This document shows, in pieces, positions 1-9,013 of a stretch of DNA of 64,000 nucleotides. The notes beneath the pieces are model-generated. The model searched no databases and had not been told where the DNA came from. It saw only the letters and a program-made list of their open reading frames with translations. The position numbers and the translations under genes were made by a program. Positions within the stretch are counted from its first letter, which is position 1. The number at the start of each line of letters is the position of its first letter. Source of the stretch: an uncultured Flavobacteriaceae bacterium (GTDB lineage: Bacteria > Bacteroidota > Bacteroidia > Flavobacteriales > Flavobacteriaceae); NCBI GenBank assembly GCA_947500385.1, contig CANMSA010000011.1:62001-126000 (forward strand). The letters are read 5' to 3'.

Positions 1-731
1 TCGACATGGGTAACGATCAGGCGCTGAAACTTTCCTTTGTTCTTTTTATACAATTGGTTCACGATATCGACCCGTTGTCGCAACCGCGCCGTTTGGTTCA
101 AGGGGATTACCTTATCGCCGTAAGCCACTTCATCATGATCGATTTTTAGCACACGATCGTCACGAATGCCATCATTTGGATCTCGTATAATAATGTACAC
201 GGTAGCGCCATGTGCCAACAGTTCTTTTCCCAAGCGCAAGGTGATGTCATACGCATATTCATCCTCCGCAATTTGAGTGCCCGCGTAATTCGCCATGGCA
301 CCTGGATCGGGCCCTCCATGGCCGGACACCAGGTAATACACTGCATTCTTAAGTTGTTCGCTCTTTGAAATCACCGAGGCATGTTCCTCTCCAAAAATGG
401 CAAACTCTTTCCCGACGAGTTTTTTTATTTCTTTGGATTGTTTTTCCATCGCCGGCACTATTGCTACGGAATCTGAAGTAAATGCCGGTATTTTATACGT
501 TCTCCCTTCATATAAATGCGCACTATCCCGAAGATTTTCCACGTTCATGGCAATAAAATCATCGTACATTTTATAGGGGTCTGCCCCCTGCTTGCGCAAG
601 AGGGAGAGAATCCCATCTCCTTTTTCCGCGGTAACGGTCACTAGGGAATCCTGTGCGACGCCATTGGTACTTAGTACCAACAAAATAGCGATCAACCAGC
701 AGGGTACCGGTTGAAATTGATTTTTTTTCAT
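1..731 (-). CDS. N-acetylmuramoyl-L-alanine amidase with LysM-like domain (3' end outside the window)
   Basis: The frame opens at an ATG at 731 and runs off the left edge, so about 243 residues are visible. Residues 1-26 form a signal peptide ending near GVAQ. Residues 31-82 resemble a LysM peptidoglycan-binding domain (GDGILSLL, then EGRTYKIP). An Amidase_3 catalytic domain starts near residue 130: the SGHGGPDPGA motif carries the zinc ligand His138, and Glu156 or Glu158 in AEDEYAYD is the likely second ligand. The family cleaves the bond between MurNAc and the stem peptide in the periplasm, in cell separation or wall remodelling. The C-terminal third, including the last catalytic residues, is outside the window. 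It is divergent from the TetR operon across a 279-base gap. Confidence 0.88.
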   Translation of the reverse strand, partial: MKKNQFQPVPCWLIAILLVLSTNGVAQDSLVTVTAEKGDGILSLLRKQGADPYKMYDDFIAMNVENLRDSAHLYEGRTYKIPAFTSDSVAIVPAMEKQSKEIKKLVGKEFAIFGEEHASVISKSEQLKNAVYYLVSGHGGPDPGAMANYAGTQIAEDEYAYDITLRLGKELLAHGATVYIIIRDPNDGIRDDRVLKIDHDEVAYGDKVIPLNQTARLRQRVDIVNQLYKKNKGKFQRLIVTHV

Positions 732-1010
732 GCGTGTCCTTTTAAAGCATAACCCAAAAACAATGCCTAAAGTATACTTGGGTCGTACAAAATTAAGGAA
801 GTGATACCTGTTTGTGCACCGACCTCGAAAAATTAGTTAACCATTTATTCAACAATTTAATAGCCCAATATGTTTCTCATTTCTACTAAAAAAAACATCC
901 GTGGTACGCGTTCTACTATTTTAATTAAAATCCCGTGTCTAGTGTTTATCAACAGATTGCTTGTTGCATTCAAAAAGAATGTTTAATTTAGAGAGTGATT
1001 ACTCACTTTT
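732..1010. other. Divergent intergenic region between amidase and TetR operon
   Basis: AT-rich spacer of 279 bases between divergent genes. The only clear elements are a TAATTTTG-like -7 match on the minus strand (788-795), which could serve the amidase, and the inverted repeat before tetR, listed separately. I see no convincing -33 partner for the -7 match and no small ORF. Confidence 0.4.
994..1007. promoter_or_regulatory. Inverted repeat AGTGA-N4-TCACT upstream of TetR gene
   Basis: A perfect 5+5 inverted repeat with a 4-base spacer ends 3 bases before the TetR ATG at 1011. TetR-type repressors commonly bind such palindromes in their own control region, so this is a plausible autoregulatory operator. 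Its position means repressor binding would cover the translation start. Operator function is inferred from position and symmetry only. Confidence 0.45.
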
Positions 1011-1541
1011 ATGACGGATCGGAAGAAAAAAATATTAGCCGCGGCCCTAGAGCTATTTGCCAACGACGGTTTTAGTAGTACTTCAACAAATAAAATAGCA
1101 AAAGCCGCCAACGTATCGGAAGGGCTAATTTTTAGGCATTTCGAAAATAAAAAAGGCCTATTGAACGCCTTGGTGGAGCAAGCAACGGAACGCATCTCAG
1201 TGCTGTTGGTTCCTATTTTGGCGGAAGAAAACCCACAAAAGGCCGTTCAAAAAACCATTGAACTGCCCTTTAGCATAGACAAGAACGAATACCCATTTTG
1301 GAAATTGCAGTTTAAATTGAAATGGGAGAATGACTATGAAAACAACGAAAAAATGCAGCCATTGCTAGCACATCTTACATGGGCTTTTACCACACTTGGG
1401 TACCCTGAGCCGGCAAAAGAGGCTACGGTGCTGAATCATATCATTGAGAGTATCTCCATAGGCATTCTTCGTGACGGGGTCCACAGTCAAGAATCGCTAA
1501 AAAAATTTCTAATCGAAAAGTATAATACCGCGACCTTATGA
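1011..1541 (+). CDS. TetR/AcrR family transcriptional regulator
   Basis: A 176-residue protein with a typical N-terminal TetR helix-turn-helix: a first helix (residues 2-20), then STNKIAKAANVSEGLIFRHF and NKKGLL up to about residue 50. The C-terminal half is the variable ligand and dimerisation domain. Its stop overlaps the ATG of the cytochrome gene by 4 bases (ATGA), so the regulator and the molybdenum hydroxylase genes look like one transcript. The palindrome at 994-1007 suggests autorepression. The inducer is unknown; a substrate or product of the downstream oxidoreductase is a reasonable guess. Confidence 0.9.
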   Translation: MTDRKKKILAAALELFANDGFSSTSTNKIAKAANVSEGLIFRHFENKKGLLNALVEQATERISVLLVPILAEENPQKAVQKTIELPFSIDKNEYPFWKLQFKLKWENDYENNEKMQPLLAHLTWAFTTLGYPEPAKEATVLNHIIESISIGILRDGVHSQESLKKFLIEKYNTATL

Positions 1542-2146
1542 GAAAAAAACAAACTTGGTATGCCCTACTATTTGCATCTGTCATAGGACTATTTGCGGTT
1601 GCCAATTATGGCAACGATGCTTCCGAATACATCACAGTTACTCCTACGGACTTCGCAAACGAGGAAACCCCTTTTGATACAATGATGCGGGTACTTACGC
1701 ATGAGCGATGTGTCAACTGCCACCCCAATGACCACATTCCCAAACAAGGTGACGACAGCCACCCCCACTACTTCGGTATGGCACGCGGCACATCGAATAT
1801 GGGCTTTGAGGCGACCCGTTGCACCAGCTGTCATCAATCGGAAAACAATGCGTATTCAGGGGTTCCCGGAGCACCCGAGTGGTCTTTGGCCCCTGCCCAG
1901 ATGTACTGGGAAGGTTTAAATCGTATTGAAATAGCAAAATCAATGCTAGACCCAGAGCGTAATGGGGGCCGTACCCCAGAGGAAACCATGCATCATTTAA
2001 CCGAGCACGAGTTGGTGCTATGGGCCTGGGATCCCGGGGTAGATGCAAGTGGCATCCCCCGAGAAAAACCACCAGTTTCAAAGGAAGACTATATCAAAGC
2101 AGTAAAACAATGGTTCGCAGATGGGCACATCATTCCGTCTGAATAA
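1538..2146 (+). CDS. Periplasmic dihaem c-type cytochrome
   Basis: 202 residues: a hydrophobic N-terminal signal or anchor (about residues 7-23), then two CxxCH haem-attachment motifs, CVNCH at 58-62 and CTSCH at 95-99. Histidines between them (residues 66-77) could serve as distal ligands. The C-terminal half has no further haem motif. It is translationally coupled to the TetR gene and lies 21 bases before the molybdenum hydroxylase small subunit. In related oxidoreductases of the isoquinoline/aldehyde oxidase group a cytochrome c takes electrons from the 2Fe-2S subunit, so this is probably the electron acceptor of the complex. The substrate cannot be read from this protein. Confidence 0.85.
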   Translation: MRKKQTWYALLFASVIGLFAVANYGNDASEYITVTPTDFANEETPFDTMMRVLTHERCVNCHPNDHIPKQGDDSHPHYFGMARGTSNMGFEATRCTSCHQSENNAYSGVPGAPEWSLAPAQMYWEGLNRIEIAKSMLDPERNGGRTPEETMHHLTEHELVLWAWDPGVDASGIPREKPPVSKEDYIKAVKQWFADGHIIPSE

Positions 2147-2167
2147 CAACCGCTAAAAAGCAAACAT

Positions 2168-2653
2168 ATGACACTATCACTAAACGTAAACGGCGCGGCC
2201 CAGACGGTAGCAATAACCGATGAGAACACCCCGCTCCTATGGGTCATCAGAGATCTTTTAGAATTAAAGGGCACCAAATTTGGTTGCGGAAAAGCCGCTT
2301 GTGGTGCCTGTACCTTGCACATAGATGGCGAGGCAGTGCGCTCTTGCTCGTATCCCGTAAAACTTGCGGCAGGCAAAAACATTACTACGATCGAAGGACT
2401 GGGGAACGAAGAAAACCCACACCCCGTACAGCAGGCCTGGATCGATGAGATCGTACCCCAATGCGGGTATTGCCAACCAGGATTTATGATGGCCACGGCA
2501 GCATTGCTGAATAAAATACCCGATCCTACCGATGCCGATATTGACCGCAACATAATCAATGTATGTAGGTGTGGAACCTATTACCGCATGCGCAAAGCGA
2601 TTCATCGCGCCGCTGCGATCCAAAAAGAAACAACCCCAAAAACCGAGGAATAA
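2168..2653 (+). CDS. (2Fe-2S)-binding small subunit of molybdenum hydroxylase (IorA-like)
   Basis: 161 residues, the normal length for this subunit. It has a plant-ferredoxin-type N-terminal domain with C40, C45, C48 and C60, and an all-alpha second domain with CGYC (99-102) and CRC (133-135). Together these bind two 2Fe-2S clusters, as in isoquinoline 1-oxidoreductase alpha subunits. It has no signal peptide of its own, so it must be exported, if at all, in complex with the Tat-signal-bearing large subunit encoded next. The stop codon overlaps the next ATG by one base (TAATG). Confidence 0.92.
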   Translation: MTLSLNVNGAAQTVAITDENTPLLWVIRDLLELKGTKFGCGKAACGACTLHIDGEAVRSCSYPVKLAAGKNITTIEGLGNEENPHPVQQAWIDEIVPQCGYCQPGFMMATAALLNKIPDPTDADIDRNIINVCRCGTYYRMRKAIHRAAAIQKETTPKTEE

Positions 2654-4818
2654 TGACACAAAATGAAAAGAGAATTTCGCGACGCACGTTTTTGGTACGG
2701 GGTGGTTTAGGAACCATTGGAGTACTTGCGGTTGGCACGTATCTGTTTAGAAACCATATTCGCAGGGGAATCGCGGGGGTGGTCAATACGCTGGAAACAC
2801 CTTATCAGGGAAACACCAAAACACCGATCATCTGGTTTGAGGTGACCGAAACCAATGACATTGTACTCCATAGCCCAAAGGTAGAAATGGGGCAAGGTAC
2901 CTTTACTAGTTTGGCCCAGATGGCCGCGGATGAACTAGAGGTATCCATGGAACAAATGAGCGTGGTACATGCCAATTCTGCCTCGGGAAACATCGATGGT
3001 TTCGCTACAGGCGGCAGTACCTCCGTATCTGCCCTGTGGGTTCCCCTACGTGAGCTCGCCGCAACGATGCGGGAAATGATCAAAAACGAAGCTGCCACTA
3101 AAATGGGGGTCCCGGTCACTGATCTAAAAGTTACGGAGGGTGTAATTTCTACCGGAAGTGCTAGCATGACCTATGCAGATATCGTAAAAGGTGTAACCGA
3201 ATGGGACATTCCCGATACGCCCGCACTTAAGGAATTGAAGGACTATAAATTTATTGGCAAACCTATTCCCAGGGTGGATTTAAGGGCCAAGGTCTTTGGT
3301 GCACCGATTTTTGGGATGGATGCCAGCATGCCGGGGATGCTCTATGGCGCAGTGGTACGTCCATCGGCAATAGGAGCCACGTTCTTGGGTGCAGATACCG
3401 CCGAAGCGGAACAAATGCCCGGGGTTGTCAAAATAATCAAAGAAAACGACTTTGTTGGAGTCATCGCCAACTCGCAGATCGAGGCCGAAAATGCCAAAAA
3501 CAGCATCAAAGCCGACTGGAAAGCCGACAAAAAATGGCAAACAGCCGACATTGAGAAACTTATCGAAGTCGGCAAAGGAACGGCATATGTCATTCAAAAA
3601 GAAGGGAACACCAACGATGTATTAGAAGAAGAAGCCCGCGTACTACAAGCTGAATACAAAAGTCCGATCGGCGCCCATGCCCAATTGGAGCCCAACGGGG
3701 CCTTGGCGTTTGTAGAGGAAAACAAGGCGACCATCCATATGTCAACACAAGTCGTTCGCATTACACGCGACGAAATTGCAGATCGGCTCGGCTTTGATAG
3801 TGAACAGGTAAACATTGTTCCGACCTTTCTGGGAGGTGGTTTTGGGAGACGACTGCATACTCCCAATGGTATACAAGCGGCAGTCATGTCAAAAGCCGTA
3901 GGAAAACCGGTCAAATGCTTTTTTTCAAGAAAAGAAGAATTTCAAAACGATACCTTTCGCCCACCCACCCATCATCTGCTAAAGGCTACACTGGGAGAGA
4001 ATGGATTGATCGAAGCAATAGAACATAACGTTTCAAGTGGTGATGTGGCTTTCGGATCTCCTATGTTGCCCGGCTTCGCAGAGCCGATCTTGGGAGCCGA
4101 CTTGGGCGCCTGGCGCGGCGGAATGATCCAATATGGCGGTATTCCAAACTACCAGGCCGTTTCCTGGAGGGTAACCTTACCCTTCGCCACAAGTTGGTGG
4201 CGCAGTTTGGGGTTATTGGCCAATACCTTTGCCATCGAGAGCTTTATAGACGAATTGGCCGTCAAGGCCGAAAAAGACCCGGTGGCGTTTCGACTGGCAC
4301 AAATTCAAGATGATGATCGCGGACATCGGTTAAAAGAGGTCATCAAAGCGGCCGCCAAGAAAGCGGGGTGGTCCAATAAAGTAGTGAATGAACGGGCCAT
4401 GGGTTTTGCCGCCTCCACCGATGCCAATACCCCTTGCGCACAGGTAGTGGAGGTTTCGATCGAGGACAATGAAATAAAAGTACACAAGGTCACCTGTGCC
4501 ATGGATCCCGGTATTGCCGTAAATCCCGACCAGGTGCGGGCACAGTGCGAAGGAGCGATCATTATGGGAATCAGTGCTTCGATGCACGAACAGATGTTCG
4601 TTGAAGAGGGGGAATTGCAGCCGACGATTTACGGTCCTTACCAAATGGCCTTGATGAAGCACGCACCCAAAGAAATAGATGTTGTTTTATTACAAAATTC
4701 AGAGGTCCCGGGAGCTGTGGGGGAACCGCCTTTGGGGCCCATTGGTGCGGCCATCGCCAACGCAGTTTTCAAATTAACCGGACAACGGCTTCGGGAAATG
4801 CCTTTGAAATTGGGCTAA
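2653..4818 (+). CDS. Molybdopterin-binding large subunit, xanthine oxidase family (IorB-like)
   Basis: 721 residues from the ATG at 2653. That start is chosen because it overlaps the previous stop and leaves a Tat signal at the N terminus: SRRTFL with Arg10-Arg11, then a hydrophobic stretch (residues 16-30). The frame is open further upstream but only by overlapping the small subunit. Molybdopterin-contact features are GGGFGRR near residue 394 and the conserved VGEPPLGP near the C terminus with the catalytic Glu691. Large subunits of the isoquinoline 1-oxidoreductase/aldehyde dehydrogenase group hydroxylate heteroaromatics or aldehydes using water. With IorA and the dihaem cytochrome this makes a periplasmic enzyme feeding electrons to a cytochrome. 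The substrate is not predictable. Confidence 0.92.
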   Translation: MTQNEKRISRRTFLVRGGLGTIGVLAVGTYLFRNHIRRGIAGVVNTLETPYQGNTKTPIIWFEVTETNDIVLHSPKVEMGQGTFTSLAQMAADELEVSMEQMSVVHANSASGNIDGFATGGSTSVSALWVPLRELAATMREMIKNEAATKMGVPVTDLKVTEGVISTGSASMTYADIVKGVTEWDIPDTPALKELKDYKFIGKPIPRVDLRAKVFGAPIFGMDASMPGMLYGAVVRPSAIGATFLGADTAEAEQMPGVVKIIKENDFVGVIANSQIEAENAKNSIKADWKADKKWQTADIEKLIEVGKGTAYVIQKEGNTNDVLEEEARVLQAEYKSPIGAHAQLEPNGALAFVEENKATIHMSTQVVRITRDEIADRLGFDSEQVNIVPTFLGGGFGRRLHTPNGIQAAVMSKAVGKPVKCFFSRKEEFQNDTFRPPTHHLLKATLGENGLIEAIEHNVSSGDVAFGSPMLPGFAEPILGADLGAWRGGMIQYGGIPNYQAVSWRVTLPFATSWWRSLGLLANTFAIESFIDELAVKAEKDPVAFRLAQIQDDDRGHRLKEVIKAAAKKAGWSNKVVNERAMGFAASTDANTPCAQVVEVSIEDNEIKVHKVTCAMDPGIAVNPDQVRAQCEGAIIMGISASMHEQMFVEEGELQPTIYGPYQMALMKHAPKEIDVVLLQNSEVPGAVGEPPLGPIGAAIANAVFKLTGQRLREMPLKLG

Positions 4819-4852
4819 CTTAGATACTTTAACCAAAAAAGAAACCGACCAA

Positions 4853-5893
4853 ATGTATATAAAAAAGAACTTTGGCCTACAATCGATCATGCGGTTCAGC
4901 GGTGGTCACCTTATTTGGCTTACGGCCTGGGCCTGCTTAACAGCGGCCCTCTTTGAACTTACACCCTTAAAGACCTGGATGGTGATTCCCTGGCTTCCGC
5001 TCTCGGTAATCGGTACGGCCGTCGCTTTCTATGTGGGCTTTAAAAATAATAGTGCCTATGACCGCCTCTGGGAGGCGCGAAAGATATGGGGTGCCATTGT
5101 AAATTCCAGTCGTTCTTGGGGCAGTGCGACCAAGGCGTTTGTCAGCAATCAATTTACTGCCGAAACTGCTGCCGAGGCCGCCTTGCATTCTTATAGAAAA
5201 AAGATGATCTATCGCCATATCGCATGGTTGTACGCCCTGCGAAGCCAATTGCTGATCCCAACCCCTTGGGAACATATCAACCAGGGAAAGCACGTTCGCC
5301 ACACGACCAAAAAACGCCGTGAACAATACGGTGTAGGGCTCCTGGCGGACCAAATCACGCAAACCGAGCTCGACCTTTTTTTACCGAAAGATGAGTTGGA
5401 GCGGTTGATCAATTATCAAAATACGGCCACACAGATCATTGACCAACAGGCACAGGATCTTAAAAACTTGCGGGCACAGCATTTGATCGATGATTTTCGC
5501 CATATGGAGCTTCAAAAAATATTGGGCGATTTCTATACGTTTCAGGGGCAATGCGAGCGCATCAAAAAATTCCCGCTACCCCGACAGTACGGGAGTATGA
5601 GTTTCGTATTTGTGGGCATCTTTATTTTTTTGTTACCCTTGGGCATGATTTCGGAGTTCGCCAAGTTGGGCGAATGGGGCGTTTGGTTTTCCATCCCTTT
5701 TACCATTCTGATCGGATGGGTGTATTTAATGATGGAACTAGTGGGCGATTATTCGGAAAACCCCTTTGAGGGGCTCGGAAATGACATCCCGATGCTATCG
5801 CTCTGTAGAACTATTGAAATTGATCTTCGTGAAATGTTGGGTGAAACGGACTTACCGGCACCGATCAAACCAGTCAACGATATTTTGATGTAG
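4853..5893 (+). CDS. Bestrophin-like (UPF0187) membrane channel
   Basis: 346 residues. The N-terminal part contains two close membrane segments (about residues 18-65) followed by SAYDRLWEARKIWG, a well-conserved signature of the bestrophin/YneE family. Two more hydrophobic segments lie at about 250-290. Bacterial homologues form pentameric inner-membrane ion channels. The C-terminal PFEGLGNDIPM motif is also typical. It follows the molybdenum hydroxylase by 34 bases on the same strand, but a functional link is not evident. It ends one base before the stop of the convergent barrel gene. Confidence 0.88.
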   Translation: MYIKKNFGLQSIMRFSGGHLIWLTAWACLTAALFELTPLKTWMVIPWLPLSVIGTAVAFYVGFKNNSAYDRLWEARKIWGAIVNSSRSWGSATKAFVSNQFTAETAAEAALHSYRKKMIYRHIAWLYALRSQLLIPTPWEHINQGKHVRHTTKKRREQYGVGLLADQITQTELDLFLPKDELERLINYQNTATQIIDQQAQDLKNLRAQHLIDDFRHMELQKILGDFYTFQGQCERIKKFPLPRQYGSMSFVFVGIFIFLLPLGMISEFAKLGEWGVWFSIPFTILIGWVYLMMELVGDYSENPFEGLGNDIPMLSLCRTIEIDLREMLGETDLPAPIKPVNDILM

Positions 5894-5894
5894 G

Positions 5895-7157
5895 CTAAAA
5901 ATACTGCCCGATCCCAAAGACCAAGCCTCTATCGGCGTCCTTGGTAATACCGTAGCCGTAATCGATCCGGAAAATGGCGTTGAAAATACGTTTGTGCATA
6001 AAACGAAGCCCGACACCCGGATAGACCCGAATGTTCTGATCATCCCCAAAATCACTAAAATCACCCCCGGGATTACGCCAAGAACCGCCATCTATGAATA
6101 CATTGCTCTGTAATACGAACCAGTCTTTGTCCACCAAGGTATGCCGGTATTCGGTGTTAAGGACGATTGCCCCGGTACCCCGATCAATGGTGTTCCCAAC
6201 ACCCCGTATGTTTAGATTGTTATCCACGGTAAATGGGGCAAACGGGGTATCTACATTACTTGCCAGGCCCAAACGCAGCCGGCTGGCCCAATTTCCCTTT
6301 TCCCCGACCCTTGCGAAAAAGGCGAAATCGTTGAAGCCGATCAAGAATTCGGGCAAGGTGGTATCGGTACTGCCCACATATTGAAAGTTGAGCGTACTGC
6401 GAAAACCCGACAAATACTGGTAATCGTATGAAAGACCATCAAAATTATAAATCAATTTAAAGAGATGCTTATCCACCCTTAGGGCTTGGGGTACATTGGG
6501 ATCGGTAGCACCGCTAATATATTCATAATCCTCCGTAAATAAACTGGCGCCCAGCTCGATCCGGTTCTTAAAATCAAGTTCGTACAGCCCAAGGAGTTCA
6601 AACCCATTATTGTTATAGCGATAGTCGGCCGTGGCATTTTGGAAGAACACAGGCTCTTGGGTGGTAAAATCATGGTAATTGAACGCCAGGCCAAAGCGGT
6701 TACTGAACAAATAGGGGGCTCGAAGGCTCACCCCATACGAACTGAATACATCGTATTGGTAAAAACCGCCCAGGGTGATGTTTCTCCCCAGCATATTAAA
6801 TTCTTGCAGGCCTACCCGAAAGGCGAAATCATCGTTTGAGGAGCTGAACAAGTTGGCAAAGGGAATCAAGGTAAAATTCTCCTCCACATTATAAAAAACA
6901 TTGTGTCGCCCGTCGTTCGAAGAAAATACCTGATAATAGGCATGCGATATTGAGGGCAGCCGCTTTAGGCGGGTCATATCCTCGTCCATCAGAAGGGAAT
7001 CCAAGGGCATGCCCGGTTGCATTCTGACCAGTTTCTTTAAAAAAGAAGGCTTGGTTCTCTTGGCTCCTTGAATTTTTACATCGGCCACCGTAGCAATTTG
7101 TGAGAAGCCCAAATTCATTGCCCCTAAAAAAAACAAAAACAGACAGAATTTACGCAT
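5895..7157 (-). CDS. Omp85/BamA-like outer-membrane beta-barrel with N-terminal POTRA-like domain
   Basis: 420 residues from the ATG at 7157. A longer frame to 7202 exists, but the start at 7157 puts a classical signal peptide (MRKFCLFLFFLGAMNLGFSQ) at the N terminus and lies downstream of a good promoter match at 7206-7234. Residues 22-95 look like a single POTRA domain (VADVKIQGAKRTKPSFLKKL). The remainder consists of alternating amphipathic strands ending in GLVFGIGQYF, with the terminal aromatic expected of a barrel. It is shorter than BamA or TamA (one POTRA rather than several), so it is probably an accessory Omp85-like or surface-antigen protein, not the essential BamA. Confidence 0.78.
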   Translation of the reverse strand: MRKFCLFLFFLGAMNLGFSQIATVADVKIQGAKRTKPSFLKKLVRMQPGMPLDSLLMDEDMTRLKRLPSISHAYYQVFSSNDGRHNVFYNVEENFTLIPFANLFSSSNDDFAFRVGLQEFNMLGRNITLGGFYQYDVFSSYGVSLRAPYLFSNRFGLAFNYHDFTTQEPVFFQNATADYRYNNNGFELLGLYELDFKNRIELGASLFTEDYEYISGATDPNVPQALRVDKHLFKLIYNFDGLSYDYQYLSGFRSTLNFQYVGSTDTTLPEFLIGFNDFAFFARVGEKGNWASRLRLGLASNVDTPFAPFTVDNNLNIRGVGNTIDRGTGAIVLNTEYRHTLVDKDWFVLQSNVFIDGGSWRNPGGDFSDFGDDQNIRVYPGVGLRFMHKRIFNAIFRIDYGYGITKDADRGLVFGIGQYF

Positions 7158-7205
7158 AGGGGACTTCACATTGTAACTGGTTTCAAAGATACTCGATACC
7201 ATTTA

Positions 7206-7234
7206 CAAAGATATCACGATTTGTATTTCTTCAA
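7206..7234 (-). promoter_or_regulatory. Bacteroidota-type promoter for the Omp85-like gene
   Basis: On the minus strand a perfect -7 element TATCTTTG (7206-7213) is preceded by a TTG of TTTTG (7232-7234) with an 18-base spacer, within the 17-23 bases known for Flavobacterium promoters. Transcription would start near 7200, which supports the gene start at 7157. A second TATCTTTG lies at 7184-7191 without a well-spaced -33 element. Confidence 0.6.
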
Positions 7235-7236
7235 AA

Positions 7237-7965
7237 TTACTGGAGCTCAAATGTGACTTCAGAGAATTGATTCACCCAATTATCCTCGCTTACCGCCAAC
7301 AGACTAAACCCGTATATGGTTCCATTGCTAAGTGCGGGAGGCGTGCCTTTGGTCACATTTAGAACGACATTATCGAGCTCATAATACCGAAACAGACGCT
7401 CAAAGGTATAGGTGCCCGAAAGCAAATTATTTTGAGCATCGGAAACCACTTGAAAATAAATTTTGGTATCGTCATACGCACCATCTTCCCACGAAAAGTA
7501 GGGCATGGTGGTAGTGGTATCGACCGTTATATTTTGGGGCAGGTACTCTGTAGGTTTTGTGCGTTGTTTTAGGCGTATGGGATTCGACAAATGTGTTTTC
7601 CCGTTCTCGTCGAATGCAATGATCACCCATTTTTCAACGGCACTTGCCACTTCGAACTTTTTAAGAAAACCATTAAATACATCTTGTAAAGGAAGTATCA
7701 TTGGAACATAGTTCGCAAAATCGTTTTTATCGACACTACTATTCTCCGTTTCGAAATATTGAATATTGGCGGCTCCTTCCCTAGGATATAGGAACACGCT
7801 TACCTTATCATCATTTTCGTTGCTCGCCGCGCAGGCAATTACGTTATCGAGCTCAATTTCAATATCCTCCACAAAGGCCTCTAAGGTACCTTCTGCCCCG
7901 ACCTGATCCGTGGAACAGCCAAGGATCGATAATACCACTAGTATGGGGAAACCGAATCGATTCAT
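7237..7965 (-). CDS. Lipoprotein of unknown function
   Basis: 242 residues with a lipoprotein signal: hydrophobic residues 5-15 and lipobox LSILGC with Cys17. The mature part has strand-rich sequence with PxLSNPIRLK and FSWEDGAYDD and resembles a secreted beta-sandwich. I do not recognise a named family. Its start lies one base after the stop of the GH113-like gene upstream on the same strand, so the two are almost certainly co-transcribed and may work on the same substrate. Confidence 0.75.
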   Translation of the reverse strand: MNRFGFPILVVLSILGCSTDQVGAEGTLEAFVEDIEIELDNVIACAASNENDDKVSVFLYPREGAANIQYFETENSSVDKNDFANYVPMILPLQDVFNGFLKKFEVASAVEKWVIIAFDENGKTHLSNPIRLKQRTKPTEYLPQNITVDTTTTMPYFSWEDGAYDDTKIYFQVVSDAQNNLLSGTYTFERLFRYYELDNVVLNVTKGTPPALSNGTIYGFSLLAVSEDNWVNQFSEVTFELQ

Positions 7966-7966
7966 C

Positions 7967-8968
7967 TTAAAAGGTTTTGTAAAATTCCTTGATTACTTCC
8001 TGTGCCGGTTTGTTCTGTGGTGTAAAACGGTTGTCTTCTACCCCACCCGATCTATCGTGTTGAATAAACCACTTCCAAACGTAGCCACCAGCAAACCACT
8101 CTTCATCCCAAAACTCCGAGAAAATGGCTTTTTGGGCATTTACTTGTGCGACTAAGTTCACGTTTTCCTCGTTTCGATCCACCAACCAAGGTTTCTTGGC
8201 GGTATAGTCCATACTGCGATACCCAAACTCGGTAAAAAGTACCGGCTTACCTTTCTCTTTCGAAAGCCGGGCCATTTTTTCCTTCCATGGTTTCCACCCA
8301 GAACGCAATTCTGCTACGGTAGGTGTTTTGGCTTCCGAGAGCGGAAAATAGGCATCGATCCCTATATAATCCAGCGCCTCCCAAAAGGGAGTTCGAGGGT
8401 ACTCGTCCCAATTGGCGGCATAGGTCAGTTTGCCTTTGTAAACGTCCCGTATTCGTTTGATGAGCCCCTTCCAATAGTCAGGTCTGTTCTTTACGAACTG
8501 CTCGAGTTCGGTTCCGATACATAGTAAATCGGCCTTGGTTTCTTCGGCCAATGCCGCATAGTTAAGGATAAACCGGTCATAGGAATTTTCCAAAGTTTTC
8601 CAATCTTCTTCAGAATTCATCTTTAAAGTACCCGTGAATTCGCCTCGCCAAATCCAAATTTGTGGCTTCACCATCACTTTTACCCCATTCTTTTGCAATA
8701 GTTGAATATACTGCTTTGCCCCTTTTCGGGTTTCCCCGAACCATTGACGGTCTGTGTCGAATATAATTTCAGGGGATTCTATGGTACGAATGAAGCCAAA
8801 AGGCATAATGGCCGCATGGTTTGCATGAATTTTTGTAAGGGCATCTACATGGGCTTGAACCGCCTTTTCCCGGGATGCGACAAAACTGACGCCATTAATC
8901 TTTTCAAGGGTCTGCCCTGTACAGGAAAGTTGCAACAGGCAAATCAAAAGCAATCCTAAAGTCCTCAT
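7967..8968 (-). CDS. GH113-like glycoside hydrolase lipoprotein
   Basis: 333 residues. Lipobox LQLSC (Cys16) suggests anchoring in a membrane. The rest has the TIM-barrel pattern of glycoside hydrolase family 113-like proteins: VKVMVKPQIWIW near 97-107, GTELEQ with the likely acid/base Glu154, YIGIDAYFPL near 201-210, and FTEFGYRS with the likely nucleophile Glu247. Characterised GH113 enzymes are beta-mannanases, but many Bacteroidota members have no assigned substrate, so specificity is open. It forms a tight pair with the lipoprotein at 7237-7965. Confidence 0.82.
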   Translation of the reverse strand: MRTLGLLLICLLQLSCTGQTLEKINGVSFVASREKAVQAHVDALTKIHANHAAIMPFGFIRTIESPEIIFDTDRQWFGETRKGAKQYIQLLQKNGVKVMVKPQIWIWRGEFTGTLKMNSEEDWKTLENSYDRFILNYAALAEETKADLLCIGTELEQFVKNRPDYWKGLIKRIRDVYKGKLTYAANWDEYPRTPFWEALDYIGIDAYFPLSEAKTPTVAELRSGWKPWKEKMARLSKEKGKPVLFTEFGYRSMDYTAKKPWLVDRNEENVNLVAQVNAQKAIFSEFWDEEWFAGGYVWKWFIQHDRSGGVEDNRFTPQNKPAQEVIKEFYKTF

Positions 8969-9013
8969 TCATTAGTAATTAAGACTTCAAAATTACGCTT
9001 TTTAGACTATTTG

